Assembly: GCA_016191285.1 (NCBI GenBank)
Contig: JACPPA010000033.1
Span: 1-64,000, forward strand
Length of the DNA stretch: 64,000 bases
Direction of reading: 5' to 3'
Source of the DNA: Gammaproteobacteria bacterium
GTDB taxonomy: Bacteria; Pseudomonadota; Gammaproteobacteria; Ga0077536
The notes beneath the pieces are model-generated. The model had not been told where the DNA came from. It did no database searches and worked only from the letters and a program-made list of their open reading frames with translations. Positions 1-8,508 of this stretch are shown piece after piece; position 1 is the first letter of the stretch, and every line of letters starts with the position of its first letter. Position numbers and translations under genes: made by a program.

Positions 1-24
1 GGTCTCCGCCGCGTAGCGGCTGCG

Positions 25-152
25 CCCGGAATGACGGTGGTAGTTGGCTGCCCGGAATGACGGCGGCGGCGCCCGAATGACGCCGGTCGGGGTCAAGCGT
101 GGATCAACGGACTTGAGTCGCGCCTGGGATCCGTAGATCCCCGTCATTCCGG
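25..152. repeat. Short CCGGAATGACGG repeats, direct and inverted
   Basis: The motif CCCGGAATGACGG occurs at 25-37 and 51-63, a degenerate copy lies at 72-82, and the inverted form CCGTCATTCCGG lies at 141-152. Copies of opposite orientation can pair, so a transcript would fold. No gene is visible in 1-231. This type of motif is common in intergenic dispersed repeats of proteobacteria; I cannot assign a named family. Confidence 0.6.
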
Positions 153-231
153 AAGTCGCGCAGCGACTATCCGGAACCCATGCGAGTGATCCGAAGCCCG
201 ATGTGATTCCGTATAGATACTAGCCCGCCGG

Positions 232-1179
232 CTACCGTACCACCGCGACGAGATTCGCTGTGAGCCGCGCGGACGCCGGCGCCGCGGTCGGCATTAATAT
301 CCGTTCACGCTCGGCGGGCGTCTCCCATTGAACGCCGTTGGAGTCGGCTTCGCGATCGCGCACACGATAAGGGCCAACATGGCGTTGCAGTCGCTCGGGG
401 TATAGCTGCCAGAACTCGTCTCCTTCCCAATCCTCGCGTTCGGCCGGAACGATCAATGGTTTGATGCCCGTTTCCGCTTTAATTTTATCGAAGGCGGGAA
501 GAAATACGTCGCGGGTAAATTCGCATTCCGCGGCGTGCAACACAAACGTTTCAAAGAGGATCGCGTGGCGCAGAAATAACGAGATAAAAGCGGGATAATA
601 ACCGCGGGCGCCGGTACCCTGGGCGGTGAACCATTCGGAAGCATCAAATAGCGCGTCTCCGGAAAGACTCGGACACTCGGCCGCCAACAGCCGATGATGG
701 AAGTCAATTAAAGACTCGCCGCGAAAGGCTTTAATGGCATGGAACGGCGAACCATTCTCGGCGTCGAGATCGAATAACGAGATGTACTCGACGCGGCGTC
801 CCCCATTCCGCCCAAGGCCGCTGTAAAACCCGGGCCGACCCAGCGAATATTTGTCCCGGTTCCGAGTTAAGAATCGATCCGCGTGGTATTCGAAGATCAC
901 GAGCCGCAACCCGTGTTCTTCCGCGAGTCGCACCACGCGGCGGGTTTCGTAGTTGGCCGAACCGATTTGTCGAAATAGAACCGCGATTGGCCCCGGCCCT
1001 CGCAACGGCGCGGGCACGGCCGCGCCGAGCGCGGTCCGATCGGAACGCGCTGAGCCACGCGTCTGGCGTTGCCGGAGCGTCACCACCGCTTCTTCGAGGG
1101 GGGTATAGACGCTTGCGCCGAAGCGTTCACGGTTAGCGGTGAGATCCGTAAATGAGAGATCGCTTGTCGATGCTTCCAT
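232..1179 (-). CDS. Conserved-looking hypothetical protein, 315 aa
   Basis: I do not recognise this 315-residue protein. It has no signal peptide and no clear membrane segment. The first 60 residues are Arg/Ser/Ala-rich, followed by an alternating hydrophobic/charged region that looks globular (RRVVRLAEEHGLRLVIFEYH, then aromatic-rich stretches) and an acidic, Trp-containing region near residues 240-260. It starts 3 bp after the stop of the membrane-protein gene at 1183-1806 on the same strand, so the two are probably co-transcribed and may work together. Downstream lies only a repeat-rich intergenic stretch. Function unknown; the open frame and tight coupling are the support for it being a gene. 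Confidence 0.65.
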   Translation of the reverse strand: MEASTSDLSFTDLTANRERFGASVYTPLEEAVVTLRQRQTRGSARSDRTALGAAVPAPLRGPGPIAVLFRQIGSANYETRRVVRLAEEHGLRLVIFEYHADRFLTRNRDKYSLGRPGFYSGLGRNGGRRVEYISLFDLDAENGSPFHAIKAFRGESLIDFHHRLLAAECPSLSGDALFDASEWFTAQGTGARGYYPAFISLFLRHAILFETFVLHAAECEFTRDVFLPAFDKIKAETGIKPLIVPAEREDWEGDEFWQLYPERLQRHVGPYRVRDREADSNGVQWETPAERERILMPTAAPASARLTANLVAVVR

Positions 1180-1182
1180 GTC

Positions 1183-1806
1183 TTACCCCAGAATCGAACG
1201 CGCCGCAGTCCAAACCGCGACCGCCACGTGACCGAGCGCGGAAGCGATAAAAACCCAATAGAAATTAGCGACGATGACCGACAGGATGAAGCGTCCCCAA
1301 TCGCCGCGTGTGATGACATCGAATTGACCACGCTTGAAGTAAGCCGTGGTGATGAAGGGATCTTGGACGATACAAAGCAATGTAAAAATCGCCAATGAAT
1401 GGCGAGCATCGGCCCACAACAGAAACCGTTCGAATGGATTGGGCCGCGGTTTCAGCCGTATTTCGGCTAATAATCCGGCGCCGACCCAATCGATCCGCAT
1501 GCGTTGGTAGAGCACCAAAGTGCCCGCACATTGCGCGAAAGATAGCGCGGTCATCAACAACCCGCCGCGGAGCATGCCGAACTGATAAACCACGTAGACG
1601 TAGATCACGTGGTCGAACAGCCAATTGAATCCCGCGTAGAGAGTATGGCCCACTCCGACGTGCGCGAGCCGGCGCCGGCCGCTCGGCGACTCGGTCGCAA
1701 CGCTCGGCAAGGCGCCCGCGGTTACGCCCTGCAGGCTCAGTGGCATCCTGAGCCAGCGCACGGTCGTCTGTGGACGGTCCATGATCCCCTCTTCATGCGT
1801 GGTCAA
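1183..1806 (-). CDS. Hypothetical multi-pass membrane protein, 207 aa
   Basis: The first 50 residues are polar and basic (GRRRLAHVG), followed by about four hydrophobic segments: around residues 58-78, 80-100, 135-155 and 170-205. Loops contain basic stretches (EIRLKPRPNPFERF), which suggests a cytoplasmic side. It is an inner-membrane protein of unknown role. Its stop is 3 bp before the start of the 315-aa gene at 232-1179, which implies a two-gene operon reading leftwards. The start is uncertain: ATG at 1806 or ATG at 1782 (MDRPQTT). I do not recognise the family. Confidence 0.65.
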   Translation of the reverse strand: MTTHEEGIMDRPQTTVRWLRMPLSLQGVTAGALPSVATESPSGRRRLAHVGVGHTLYAGFNWLFDHVIYVYVVYQFGMLRGGLLMTALSFAQCAGTLVLYQRMRIDWVGAGLLAEIRLKPRPNPFERFLLWADARHSLAIFTLLCIVQDPFITTAYFKRGQFDVITRGDWGRFILSVIVANFYWVFIASALGHVAVAVWTAARSILG

Positions 1807-2030
1807 CCGCTCGATATATTGTCTTTTTTTGAGGGCGGCCGGCCGGGCTTTTATAAGTATGAATGGAGGCTAGAGGGAAGACGGACGATCACGGGATACC
1901 CGGAATGGGGTAGTCTATTTGAACCGAGGTTAACGACCGCAACAACGCGCTTCGAGCAGCGCGGCGGACTCACCGTCGCCGGCACGACTGGTATCGCTAG
2001 CCGGTTGCGCCGTGGCGTTTTGACCAGGCC

Positions 2031-2432
2031 TTAACCCATGGTCTGGGCTTTATCGACCGTAATTTTATAGATGACACGCACTTCGGTCGGGCCGCGCCAG
2101 GGGTAGGTATCTTTACCGAGGTACTTTTTAGCCAATGAGTCGATATGGGCGTCCGCGCCCTGCTCGGTGATTTCGACCACTCGCCCTATCAATTGCAAAT
2201 AGCGATAGGCGTTGTCGGGATCGATAATCGACAGCGCCACGTCGCGCCGTGCGCGCATGTTGCGGTCTTTGACCCGCCCCTTCGCCGAGTTGACGAGGAT
2301 GTGCGTTCCATCATAACTAAACCAAACTGGCGTCACTTGCGGATGACCGTTGCTCATCGTCGTCGCGAGATGCGCAAAAGTCGCTTTAGTCGTGAGCAGG
2401 TCCTTGAATCCTTCTGGGATGGTCGCGGACAT
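2031..2432 (-). CDS. PPOX-class (pyridoxamine 5'-phosphate oxidase-like) flavin/F420-type protein
   Basis: 133 residues, the usual size of a single-domain split-barrel flavoprotein. The N-terminal part MSATIPEGFKDLL followed by FAHLATTMSNGHPQVTPVWF, and the later NSAKGRVKDRNMRARRDVAL, match the pattern of the PPOX-class F420/FMN-dependent family, where the conserved Lys-x-Arg-x2-Arg region contacts the cofactor phosphate. The substrate cannot be told from sequence; members include F420-binding reductases, haem-binding and pigment-reducing proteins. It stands alone, with about 220 bp on one side and 157 bp on the other. Cytoplasmic. Confidence 0.85.
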   Translation of the reverse strand: MSATIPEGFKDLLTTKATFAHLATTMSNGHPQVTPVWFSYDGTHILVNSAKGRVKDRNMRARRDVALSIIDPDNAYRYLQLIGRVVEITEQGADAHIDSLAKKYLGKDTYPWRGPTEVRVIYKITVDKAQTMG

Positions 2433-2559
2433 GAGTGATCTCCTCGTTGCTAGGCATGGGGCTGAGTTGGCAGGCTAGGCGCGCACGCCGACCGCGTCAA
2501 GTCTCGATCAATCGCGATCAACAGAGAGACCATCGTCTTACGCGTTGGACTTGAGTCGC

Positions 2560-2591
2560 TGGCGGCCAGCAGTTCTGGCGGCCAGCAGTTC
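2560..2591. repeat. 16-bp tandem duplication at a gene end
   Basis: TGGCGGCCAGCAGTTC is present twice head to tail (2560-2575 and 2576-2591). The second copy touches the stop codon of the diguanylate cyclase at 2590. It looks like a small replication-slippage duplication. Confidence 0.8.
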
Positions 2592-4128
2592 AAGCAGTTT
2601 CAGTCACGACTCGATTGCGGCCAGCGTTCTTCGCTTTATACAGCGCACGATCGGCGCGCTCAAAGAAACCTTCTAGCGTGTCGGCAACGGCGAGCTCGGT
2701 AAGCCCGATCGACACCGTCACGGGAACCCGTTGGCCCTGGAATTGGAAGACCGCGCGTTCAATTTGGCGGCGCAGCTCTTCGCAAACCTCGGTGGCCGCG
2801 ACCACGCCCGTATCGGGGAATACGGCGACAAATTCTTCACCACCATAGCGCGCCAACAGATCGGTCGCGCGGACCCGTTGACGGCAAATCGCCGCGACAT
2901 GGCGCAGCACGCGGTCACCGACCTTGTGACCGTATTTGTCATTGATTTGCTTAAAGAGATCCAGATCAAGCACCGCCAAGGCCAGCGAAGTTTCGGTGCG
3001 CCGCGCGCGCAGGATTTCGAGTTGCGCGCGCTCGTCATAAGCCAGCCGATTCGGTAGCTGGGTTAGCGAATCGCGGTAAGCCTTTTCTTGCTCGGTCGCG
3101 AGCGTCTGACGCAAATTAGTCGCTTCTTGCTCGAAGGCGGCGACGCGCCGAGTTAGTTCCGCGATGCGCTCTTCATATTCCGTCTGGCGTGTCCGATGGA
3201 TCGCAACATAGCCCGCGATCGATGAACGTACCGAATGGACGCGCCCTTCGATCGTCTCCTTGAGTTCGGAAAGACCTGATTCACCTTTAATGATGCGAGC
3301 GATTTCCGTCATGTCGGCGTTAATATCTTCGGTAAATTGTTGCGAGGCGGCGACTGAATGCCGACGCTCGTCCACCGACTGTTGCAAGGCCAATTCAACC
3401 GCGCTCAATTCGCCGGTCGCACGCTTAAGGTAATTGTCTAGCGTGTGTACGTCGCGACGAAGATAGGCATGCAGGTCATTTAAAAAAGTGCCGGTCGCGA
3501 GCAGCGGATCCTCGGCGGTGCCGCTGGCAATTTCCGCGCGTAGCGCCTTGGCGCGAGGTTCAAACTCGATCGGCAATAACAACCAGTCAAGCAATCTGCA
3601 AAGTTCGGCAACCCCGAGTCGGGCCGCCGAACTTTCATCCGGCGCGGCATTTACCTGCGCAACATCGTTCAATAAGGCGGCGAACCGCCGCAGCCACGTC
3701 GGCAGTTCGCCACCCGCTTGGCAGCGTGCGCGAAGTTGTTTGGCCTCGAACGCCAGCGCCTCGGGCAGTGTGAGCTGATCGAGCAAGGTCGTGCACGCAG
3801 CCCATGCATCCGGCAGTGGCTCGCCACGCGAGCTCGGAACCGCGGCGCAGGCTTCCACCACCGGGTTCAGCGCCTGCGGGGCGATCGCTACTGGCGGCAC
3901 GCGGACCAATTCACCGCGCAACGTCGCAAGCTGATGATCTAGCGCTTCGTTGACGCCCACGAATAGATGACTGAATTTGAGGACCGCTTGACGCAATAAT
4001 TGGTCTTGCGCGTTCCAGCCAATTTTTTCAGCGTCGTATTCGCGACACAATTCACGATAACGCTGGCGCCAATCGGCGCCAGCGGAATTTAATGACGTGG
4101 TAGTTTCGGTTATTTCGGCAATCGGCAT
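2590..4128 (-). CDS. Diguanylate cyclase (GGDEF) with long helical N-terminal region
   Basis: 512 residues. The C-terminal ~165 residues are a GGDEF domain with active-site GGEEF (ARYGGEEFVAVFPDTG) and an upstream RATD that fits the RxxD inhibitory I-site, spaced five residues before GGEEF. An active enzyme would make c-di-GMP from two GTP and be product-inhibited. DSLTQLPNRLAYDERAQ is the typical domain entry. The first ~330 residues are soluble, Glu/Gln/Ala-rich and helical, with a coiled-coil-like stretch just before the cyclase (TRRVAAFEQEATNLRQTL). There are no membrane segments, so it is probably cytosolic and activated by dimerisation. It is monocistronic; a relic mobile element lies 45 bp upstream. 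Confidence 0.9.
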   Translation of the reverse strand: MPIAEITETTTSLNSAGADWRQRYRELCREYDAEKIGWNAQDQLLRQAVLKFSHLFVGVNEALDHQLATLRGELVRVPPVAIAPQALNPVVEACAAVPSSRGEPLPDAWAACTTLLDQLTLPEALAFEAKQLRARCQAGGELPTWLRRFAALLNDVAQVNAAPDESSAARLGVAELCRLLDWLLLPIEFEPRAKALRAEIASGTAEDPLLATGTFLNDLHAYLRRDVHTLDNYLKRATGELSAVELALQQSVDERRHSVAASQQFTEDINADMTEIARIIKGESGLSELKETIEGRVHSVRSSIAGYVAIHRTRQTEYEERIAELTRRVAAFEQEATNLRQTLATEQEKAYRDSLTQLPNRLAYDERAQLEILRARRTETSLALAVLDLDLFKQINDKYGHKVGDRVLRHVAAICRQRVRATDLLARYGGEEFVAVFPDTGVVAATEVCEELRRQIERAVFQFQGQRVPVTVSIGLTELAVADTLEGFFERADRALYKAKNAGRNRVVTETA

Positions 4129-4172
4129 CGGGGTCCTCGCATCTCCGATTTATCGACCTCGGACAAAGCAAC

Positions 4173-4263
4173 TTAAGGAAATTTCAATGAAATTTGCAAC
4201 CATCTAAAATGGTGGCACATCCGTGTGCCCCAGGAAGCTCTACCTTTTGCAGAACTTCCTTAA
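4173..4263 (-). mobile_element. Internally deleted copy (F) of the YTAR hairpin element
   Basis: An 83-bp element at 4177-4259 is bounded by TTAA at 4173-4176 and 4260-4263. It starts GGAAATTTCAATG and ends GCAGAACTTCC. From its TTTGCAACCAT onwards it follows the last ~85 bp of the 152-bp island copies, with several substitutions. The outer end is kept and the middle is missing, as expected for an old internally deleted copy. It lies between the diguanylate cyclase and the SYLF gene, outside the genomic island. Confidence 0.75.
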
Positions 4264-4361
4264 ATTGCCGATCCATCCCGAGCGCCATGCGGTCGGCATG
4301 CTGTCGGTTCTGCCACTACCCGATTCAACGACGGCTGCCAGGCATGGGTTGGGGGTTAGGA

Positions 4362-4907
4362 CTATTTGTCGATGTGCGTGATCTTGCTGCCTTCAAGACT
4401 CAGGTTGTACATCAAGCCCTTATTGGAAAAAATGAAACCGATGATCGGCGCCTGTAAGGTATTGGTGTCGAGGCTGCCGCCAGTACCTAAGGTGGCGAGC
4501 GCCACGCTGCCATCGACCCCGGCTTCCCAACCGTGGCTGGCGCGAAACTTTTTAAGCGCCGCGTTCGTCATGAATAGCAGGATTTGGGTTTTCACCTGCG
4601 CCCCGAGTTGTAAACCAACCGAGGCCGAAGCAGTACTGTAATAAGCGGCGGTTTTGCCGCCGGTCAACAAGGCCCCTTCGCCATATTCTCCGCCGACGAC
4701 GAAGCCACCTTTTAGTACCGAGGGGAATACCAACATCCCAGCGGCCTTGCTCGCCAGTTCGCGGCCGGCACCGACGGTGGCGTAGAAGTTCTTTACCGCC
4801 GCTCGCACCTCGGCATCGAGCTCGACCTTGGTCGCGGCGCCGACAGTCGAACCGATGCCGCCGGCGAGCAGACAGAGCGTTAGGATTTGGAGTAGGCGCT
4901 TGATCAT
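4362..4907 (-). CDS. SYLF/YSC84-domain lipid-binding protein, secreted
   Basis: 181 residues beginning with a signal peptide (MIKRLLQILTLCLLAGGIGSTVGAA). The rest is one SYLF domain: AAGMLVFPSVLKGGFVVGGEYGEGAL, then YYSTASASVGLQLGAQ and the C-terminal SNKGLMYNLSLEGSKI. In this family the domain binds phosphoinositides or other lipids; bacterial members are periplasmic or envelope proteins of unsettled function. Length is normal. It sits 3' of imuB on the same strand (gap 57 bp) but is probably a separate unit rather than part of the SOS cassette. Confidence 0.88.
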   Translation of the reverse strand: MIKRLLQILTLCLLAGGIGSTVGAATKVELDAEVRAAVKNFYATVGAGRELASKAAGMLVFPSVLKGGFVVGGEYGEGALLTGGKTAAYYSTASASVGLQLGAQVKTQILLFMTNAALKKFRASHGWEAGVDGSVALATLGTGGSLDTNTLQAPIIGFIFSNKGLMYNLSLEGSKITHIDK

Positions 4908-4964
4908 TTGCTTATCTCATTTATGCCGCTTAGGGTTTTAGCGCGGCGAGAAGCGAGCATAAGC

Positions 4965-6527
4965 CTATTCAAAAATTCCGTGCAAATACCAGCCGCGTTC
5001 GCCGCCGAGATCTTTATAAATCCACCACCGCTGGCCACGTGCGTCGGTGGCGACAAAATAGTCGCGCGTAACGGACTCTTTAGCCCACCACCCACTTTGA
5101 ATTCGCTCGCGTTCAGCGCTCAAGGTAAGTGCGCCGCCCCATTCCGGCTTGCCTTCGGGCGCGCGTAAGGGGATAGGTCGGCGAGTCAACCACAAGGGCC
5201 GGATAAGGCCCTTGGCCAACTTTGACTTGCAATCCGCAGTGGCGCGCGGGCTGGCTAGCGGTTCCCGCCAATGCGTGGCGTGCTCTGGCCGATGTTCAGA
5301 CACGGACGCCAGACGATGTAGCGCACGCGGCCCTAGTCGCGCCCGCAAACGTGCGACAAACTGTGGCCAATCTTCGGGTAGCGCAGTGGCTGGACGCGTA
5401 AAAAGATCAGGCTCATGCGGCGCCGGTTCGGGTTCGATCGATTCCACGGTTAGTTCGATCGCGCGGACCGGTGCGTGCAAGATCTCGCGGTGAAAGCGTT
5501 CACGCGTCAATAAACTCAACCGCGCGAATTCCCGGCTGGGAGTGCCGAGCCCCAACACCTGCCGTTTACTTGTGCCGTCGGCCTGGTGTAGGCGCCAATG
5601 CAGCTGCCGAGTCGTCGCGGCGTGCACCCGCAGATAAGCGGTCAATTCGTGCAGTAAGCGCATCATCGCCACCTGCAAGGCAGGGGTATGTTTAATCTCC
5701 CAGGGCAATTCGAGACGACTGTTAAACGACTTCGGCAGCTCGAAATAAAGTCTTAAGTCTGGTTGTCGACCATAGAGTTGATCGAGTTCGCGCAAGAACT
5801 GCGGTGCGAAGCGTCGGCCTAATCCCTCGCGCGGTAACCGTGTGCACTCACCTAAGGTCCGCACCCCGATGTTGTAGAGGTCTTGGGCTTTAGCCGGCGA
5901 TAACGCCAGCACGTCGATGGGTAATTCGTTTAGCGCGCTGGGCAAAGCTTCATTAATGGTGACCACGCCTTGCTGTCGAGCCCGCGCCAGCGCGGTCGCG
6001 GCGGCTGGGTTTGGTGCGACTGCCAAATAACCGCGATAGCCCAAGTCACGCAGTCCGCGGCGCATTTGTTGGAGCAAGGTATCCAGGCCTTTGAATAATT
6101 TAAGGCTACCTTGAATTTCGAGCACCAAGCCCGTACCAGCAACTGGGCTGAGTAGCGGGCTAAACTGATAAGCCCATAGACAGAGCTGCTCCAAGGCTCG
6201 CTGCTCGGCTAACAAGTCGCGCGGCAGCATGCGTACGTCACCCAACGCATGTACCGCACCGAGCGGTAACCCAGGCCGGATCCCAAGCCGGATCGCCGGC
6301 GTGTTGGCGAACAAGACTTGTTGACGGGTCCCATCTCCCGCAGCCATCACACAAGCGCGCGGCGAAGGATCGCCACGCAACGCCACTTGCAACGGAAACT
6401 GCGGAAGTTCGAGCGCAAGCCATAATCGCGAGGCATGCGGGGCGGCAAGCGGGGCTGGAGCCGGCAGCGCTCGCAGTGCTGCCGGCATTGGGGTCGAGGA
6501 CCTGGGGCGAGTTAGTTCGCTATACAT
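4965..6527 (-). CDS. imuB: ImuB, inactive Y-family polymerase homologue for SOS mutagenesis
   Basis: 520 residues, the usual length of ImuB. The N-terminal half follows the Y-family palm/finger fold, but the metal-binding acidic motifs of active DinB enzymes are replaced: ALELPQFP where DinB has DMDAFF, and VLEIQGSLKLF where DinB has the SxDE motif. In known systems ImuB is a catalytically dead hub that binds the beta clamp, ImuA and DnaE2 and directs error-prone lesion bypass. It is third in the lexA-imuA-imuB cassette, 29 bp after imuA, and so should be LexA-controlled. The usual partner dnaE2 is not downstream (a SYLF gene follows) and not elsewhere in the window. Confidence 0.9.
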   Translation of the reverse strand: MYSELTRPRSSTPMPAALRALPAPAPLAAPHASRLWLALELPQFPLQVALRGDPSPRACVMAAGDGTRQQVLFANTPAIRLGIRPGLPLGAVHALGDVRMLPRDLLAEQRALEQLCLWAYQFSPLLSPVAGTGLVLEIQGSLKLFKGLDTLLQQMRRGLRDLGYRGYLAVAPNPAAATALARARQQGVVTINEALPSALNELPIDVLALSPAKAQDLYNIGVRTLGECTRLPREGLGRRFAPQFLRELDQLYGRQPDLRLYFELPKSFNSRLELPWEIKHTPALQVAMMRLLHELTAYLRVHAATTRQLHWRLHQADGTSKRQVLGLGTPSREFARLSLLTRERFHREILHAPVRAIELTVESIEPEPAPHEPDLFTRPATALPEDWPQFVARLRARLGPRALHRLASVSEHRPEHATHWREPLASPRATADCKSKLAKGLIRPLWLTRRPIPLRAPEGKPEWGGALTLSAERERIQSGWWAKESVTRDYFVATDARGQRWWIYKDLGGERGWYLHGIFE

Positions 6528-6556
6528 GCTTGTGCTCTTGAATTTTCCATTTAGTC

Positions 6557-7216
6557 CTATGAATAAGCGCTCAAATCGAGATGGCAGGTCTGCGCACGCA
6601 GACTACCGCGACACTTGAAGATTTGAATGTCGAGCCCCGTGGCGTGCACCGCTGGGCTGAGCAGGAGGCGCAACACCGCCGGCGAGGCGATGGCGGCAAA
6701 CCGCGCTGGTCGAAATATCACACCTAAGGTGACGCCCGCTTCACAAGCCAATTGCAAGCGGCGTAGCGCGCGTGAATCAAGCGCCTCGCACCAGGTGAGA
6801 CTAGCTCCGCAATCGACGCAGCGCAGCGCTTGCTCGAAAGCCCATAGATTTGCCTCGATACTTTCGCGCACTCTAGGTCTCTGCGGTAATGCTTCTTCCG
6901 CGGGGAGTGCATCGACTATCAGTAATCGCGCCGGGTCTAGCCCATGACGCTGTAAGGCGGGGACGTAAGGCAGGTGAGGCGGCGCGACCCAAATTAGCCA
7001 TTGCGCGCGACTCAATTCGGCCAATGCCGGCAACCATAAGCTGAGCGCGCCGATTCCTTCGCAATCGGTTAATACTTCAATGAGCGCGGGGTAAGGCCAG
7101 CCCTGTGCGGGTAACAACGCATCAAGCGCGGGGAACCCAGTGGTCAAACCACGCGCAAGCGGCGCCTGGTCGGCGCGCCAAACCTGGGCGCGCCGCACCA
7201 GTTCATCCAAACTCAT
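6557..7216 (-). CDS. imuA: ImuA, RecA-like SOS mutagenesis protein
   Basis: 219 residues, typical for ImuA. It resembles a reduced RecA core: [19 protein letters not shown] near residues 24-42, [21 protein letters not shown] where a Walker-type region would be (with no GKT, so ATP binding is doubtful), and [21 protein letters not shown], which is typical of ImuA. It works with ImuB in translesion synthesis. The ATG overlaps the lexA stop by 4 bp, implying translational coupling and shared SOS control. Confidence 0.9.
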   Translation of the reverse strand: MSLDELVRRAQVWRADQAPLARGLTTGFPALDALLPAQGWPYPALIEVLTDCEGIGALSLWLPALAELSRAQWLIWVAPPHLPYVPALQRHGLDPARLLIVDALPAEEALPQRPRVRESIEANLWAFEQALRCVDCGASLTWCEALDSRALRRLQLACEAGVTLGVIFRPARFAAIASPAVLRLLLSPAVHATGLDIQIFKCRGSLRAQTCHLDLSAYS

Positions 7217-7827
7217 GACACCTGCGCGCGTACGATGCCGACGCCCAGTCCTTCGATCACTAATGCGCGTGTGCGCAGATCAATTTCAAGCGTGGGGAAA
7301 TCCGGATTCTCCGCCGCCAGCCACACGCGCTGGCCACGCCGTCGAAAGCGCTTCACGGTCACTTCGTCCTCTAAACGCGCAACCACGATTTGACCATTCA
7401 CAGCCTCGGGCGTGGCGTGCACTGCCAATAGATCACCCTCGAGAATGCCGATGCCTTGCATACTCGAACCGCGCACACGCAGGAGATAATCGGCGCGCGG
7501 CCGAAATAACTGGGGATCCACTTGGTGCCGTTCTTCGATATGTTCGGCCGCCAAAATGGGTTGCCCCGCGGCCACTCGGCCCACCACCGGCAACCCTGAT
7601 TCCTCGTCTTCGCGAACCACCATCTGAATGCCGCGCGAGGCCCTGGGCAACATGGTGATGGCGCCCTTGCGCGCCAGCGCTCGCAAATGATCTTCCGCGG
7701 CATTCGGCGAACGAAACCCCAAGGCTTGCGCGAGTTCGCTGCGCGTAGGCGGTAATCCAGTACGCTTAATGGCGCGACGAATGGCGATTAAGACCTCGGC
7801 CTGCCGAGGGGTGAGCTGGTCAGACAT
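7213..7827 (-). CDS. lexA: LexA SOS repressor
   Basis: 204 residues from ATG 7827. The frame is open further upstream, but [13 protein letters not shown] is the normal LexA start and the operator lies just before it. The N-terminal winged helix has the recognition segment [13 protein letters not shown]. Self-cleavage site Ala87-Gly88 (VAAGQP), catalytic Ser122 (GSSMQGIGI) and Lys159 (DEVTVKRF) are all present, so RecA*-stimulated autocleavage should work. It is first gene of lexA-imuA-imuB; the LexA box lies 27 bp before the start codon, giving autoregulation of the whole cassette. It could be the main LexA or a second cassette-specific copy; one window cannot tell. Confidence 0.95.
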   Translation of the reverse strand: MSDQLTPRQAEVLIAIRRAIKRTGLPPTRSELAQALGFRSPNAAEDHLRALARKGAITMLPRASRGIQMVVREDEESGLPVVGRVAAGQPILAAEHIEERHQVDPQLFRPRADYLLRVRGSSMQGIGILEGDLLAVHATPEAVNGQIVVARLEDEVTVKRFRRRGQRVWLAAENPDFPTLEIDLRTRALVIEGLGVGIVRAQVS

Positions 7828-7853
7828 AGTAGTGAATCTGGATTGATATACAG

Positions 7854-7869
7854 CTGTAATTATATACAG
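7854..7869. promoter_or_regulatory. LexA box upstream of lexA-imuA-imuB
   Basis: CTGTAATTATATACAG is a perfect CTGT-N8-ACAG operator of the E. coli/gammaproteobacterial type, 27 bp before the lexA ATG. A further ATACAG half-site (7848-7853) abuts it on the gene side. Damage-inducible, autorepressed transcription of the cassette is expected. Confidence 0.92.
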
Positions 7870-8089
7870 CTTCGAGTGACTGGCAAGCCCATTACCCGGC
7901 CTCGGGCACGGAGAATTTTCGACACCCTTGGCTGCCAGGTCCGGGACAAATGCGCAATCCGCTATACTCGCCGGCCGCCAAGCTAACTGTCGATAACCCT
8001 GCCATGCAGCGCGTGCTGAACCCCCATCAGTTCGAAGTAGTTTCAACGACGAATCGGTTCGACGACTTCGCTTAACCCACGCGAATACA

Positions 8090-8461
8090 ATGGCAAGCAA
8101 AGCCACAGGCCTCACCCGACTCCTCAACGCGACCGGCTATTCGTGGTCCGGCTTCAAGGCCGCCTGGCGCCATGAAGCGGCCTTTCGCCAAGAAATCATC
8201 CTTGCCTTGTTATTGCTACCGGCGGCATTTTGGTTAGGTCGCAACCCGTTTGAATACGTCATACTGATCGCACCACTGTTCCTCGTATTGATTACCGAGT
8301 TGTTGAATTCCGGTCTTGAAGCGGTGGTCGATCGAATCGGCTCCGAATATCACGAATTGTCGGGGCGCGCCAAAGATCTGGGCTCGGCCGCAGTCTTCAC
8401 GGCGCTGGTCCTGGTGGGCGTGTGTTGGGGTGGTATTTTCGCCGCTCGCTTCCTGCCGTAA
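8090..8461 (+). CDS. dgkA: Diacylglycerol kinase DgkA
   Basis: 123 residues with three hydrophobic segments. It carries the DgkA signature [20 protein letters not shown] followed by [13 protein letters not shown], including the Glu and Asn residues that form the active site at the membrane interface. It phosphorylates diacylglycerol to phosphatidate in the inner membrane, recycling lipid from osmoregulated glucan or polysaccharide synthesis. It is divergent from lexA with 262 bp between; in E. coli dgkA also neighbours lexA, so this pairing is conserved. The end lies 47 bp from the convergent kinase gene. Confidence 0.95.
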   Translation: MASKATGLTRLLNATGYSWSGFKAAWRHEAAFRQEIILALLLLPAAFWLGRNPFEYVILIAPLFLVLITELLNSGLEAVVDRIGSEYHELSGRAKDLGSAAVFTALVLVGVCWGGIFAARFLP

Positions 8462-8508
8462 GCAGCGGCAAAAAAAATATCTCAAAAATACTTACGGAAG
8501 GGTTAAGA

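Noticed and set aside
2145-2438. Small plus-strand ORF antisense to the PPOX gene
   Set aside because: It is a shadow frame of a clear flavoprotein gene, with no ribosome site or recognisable sequence.
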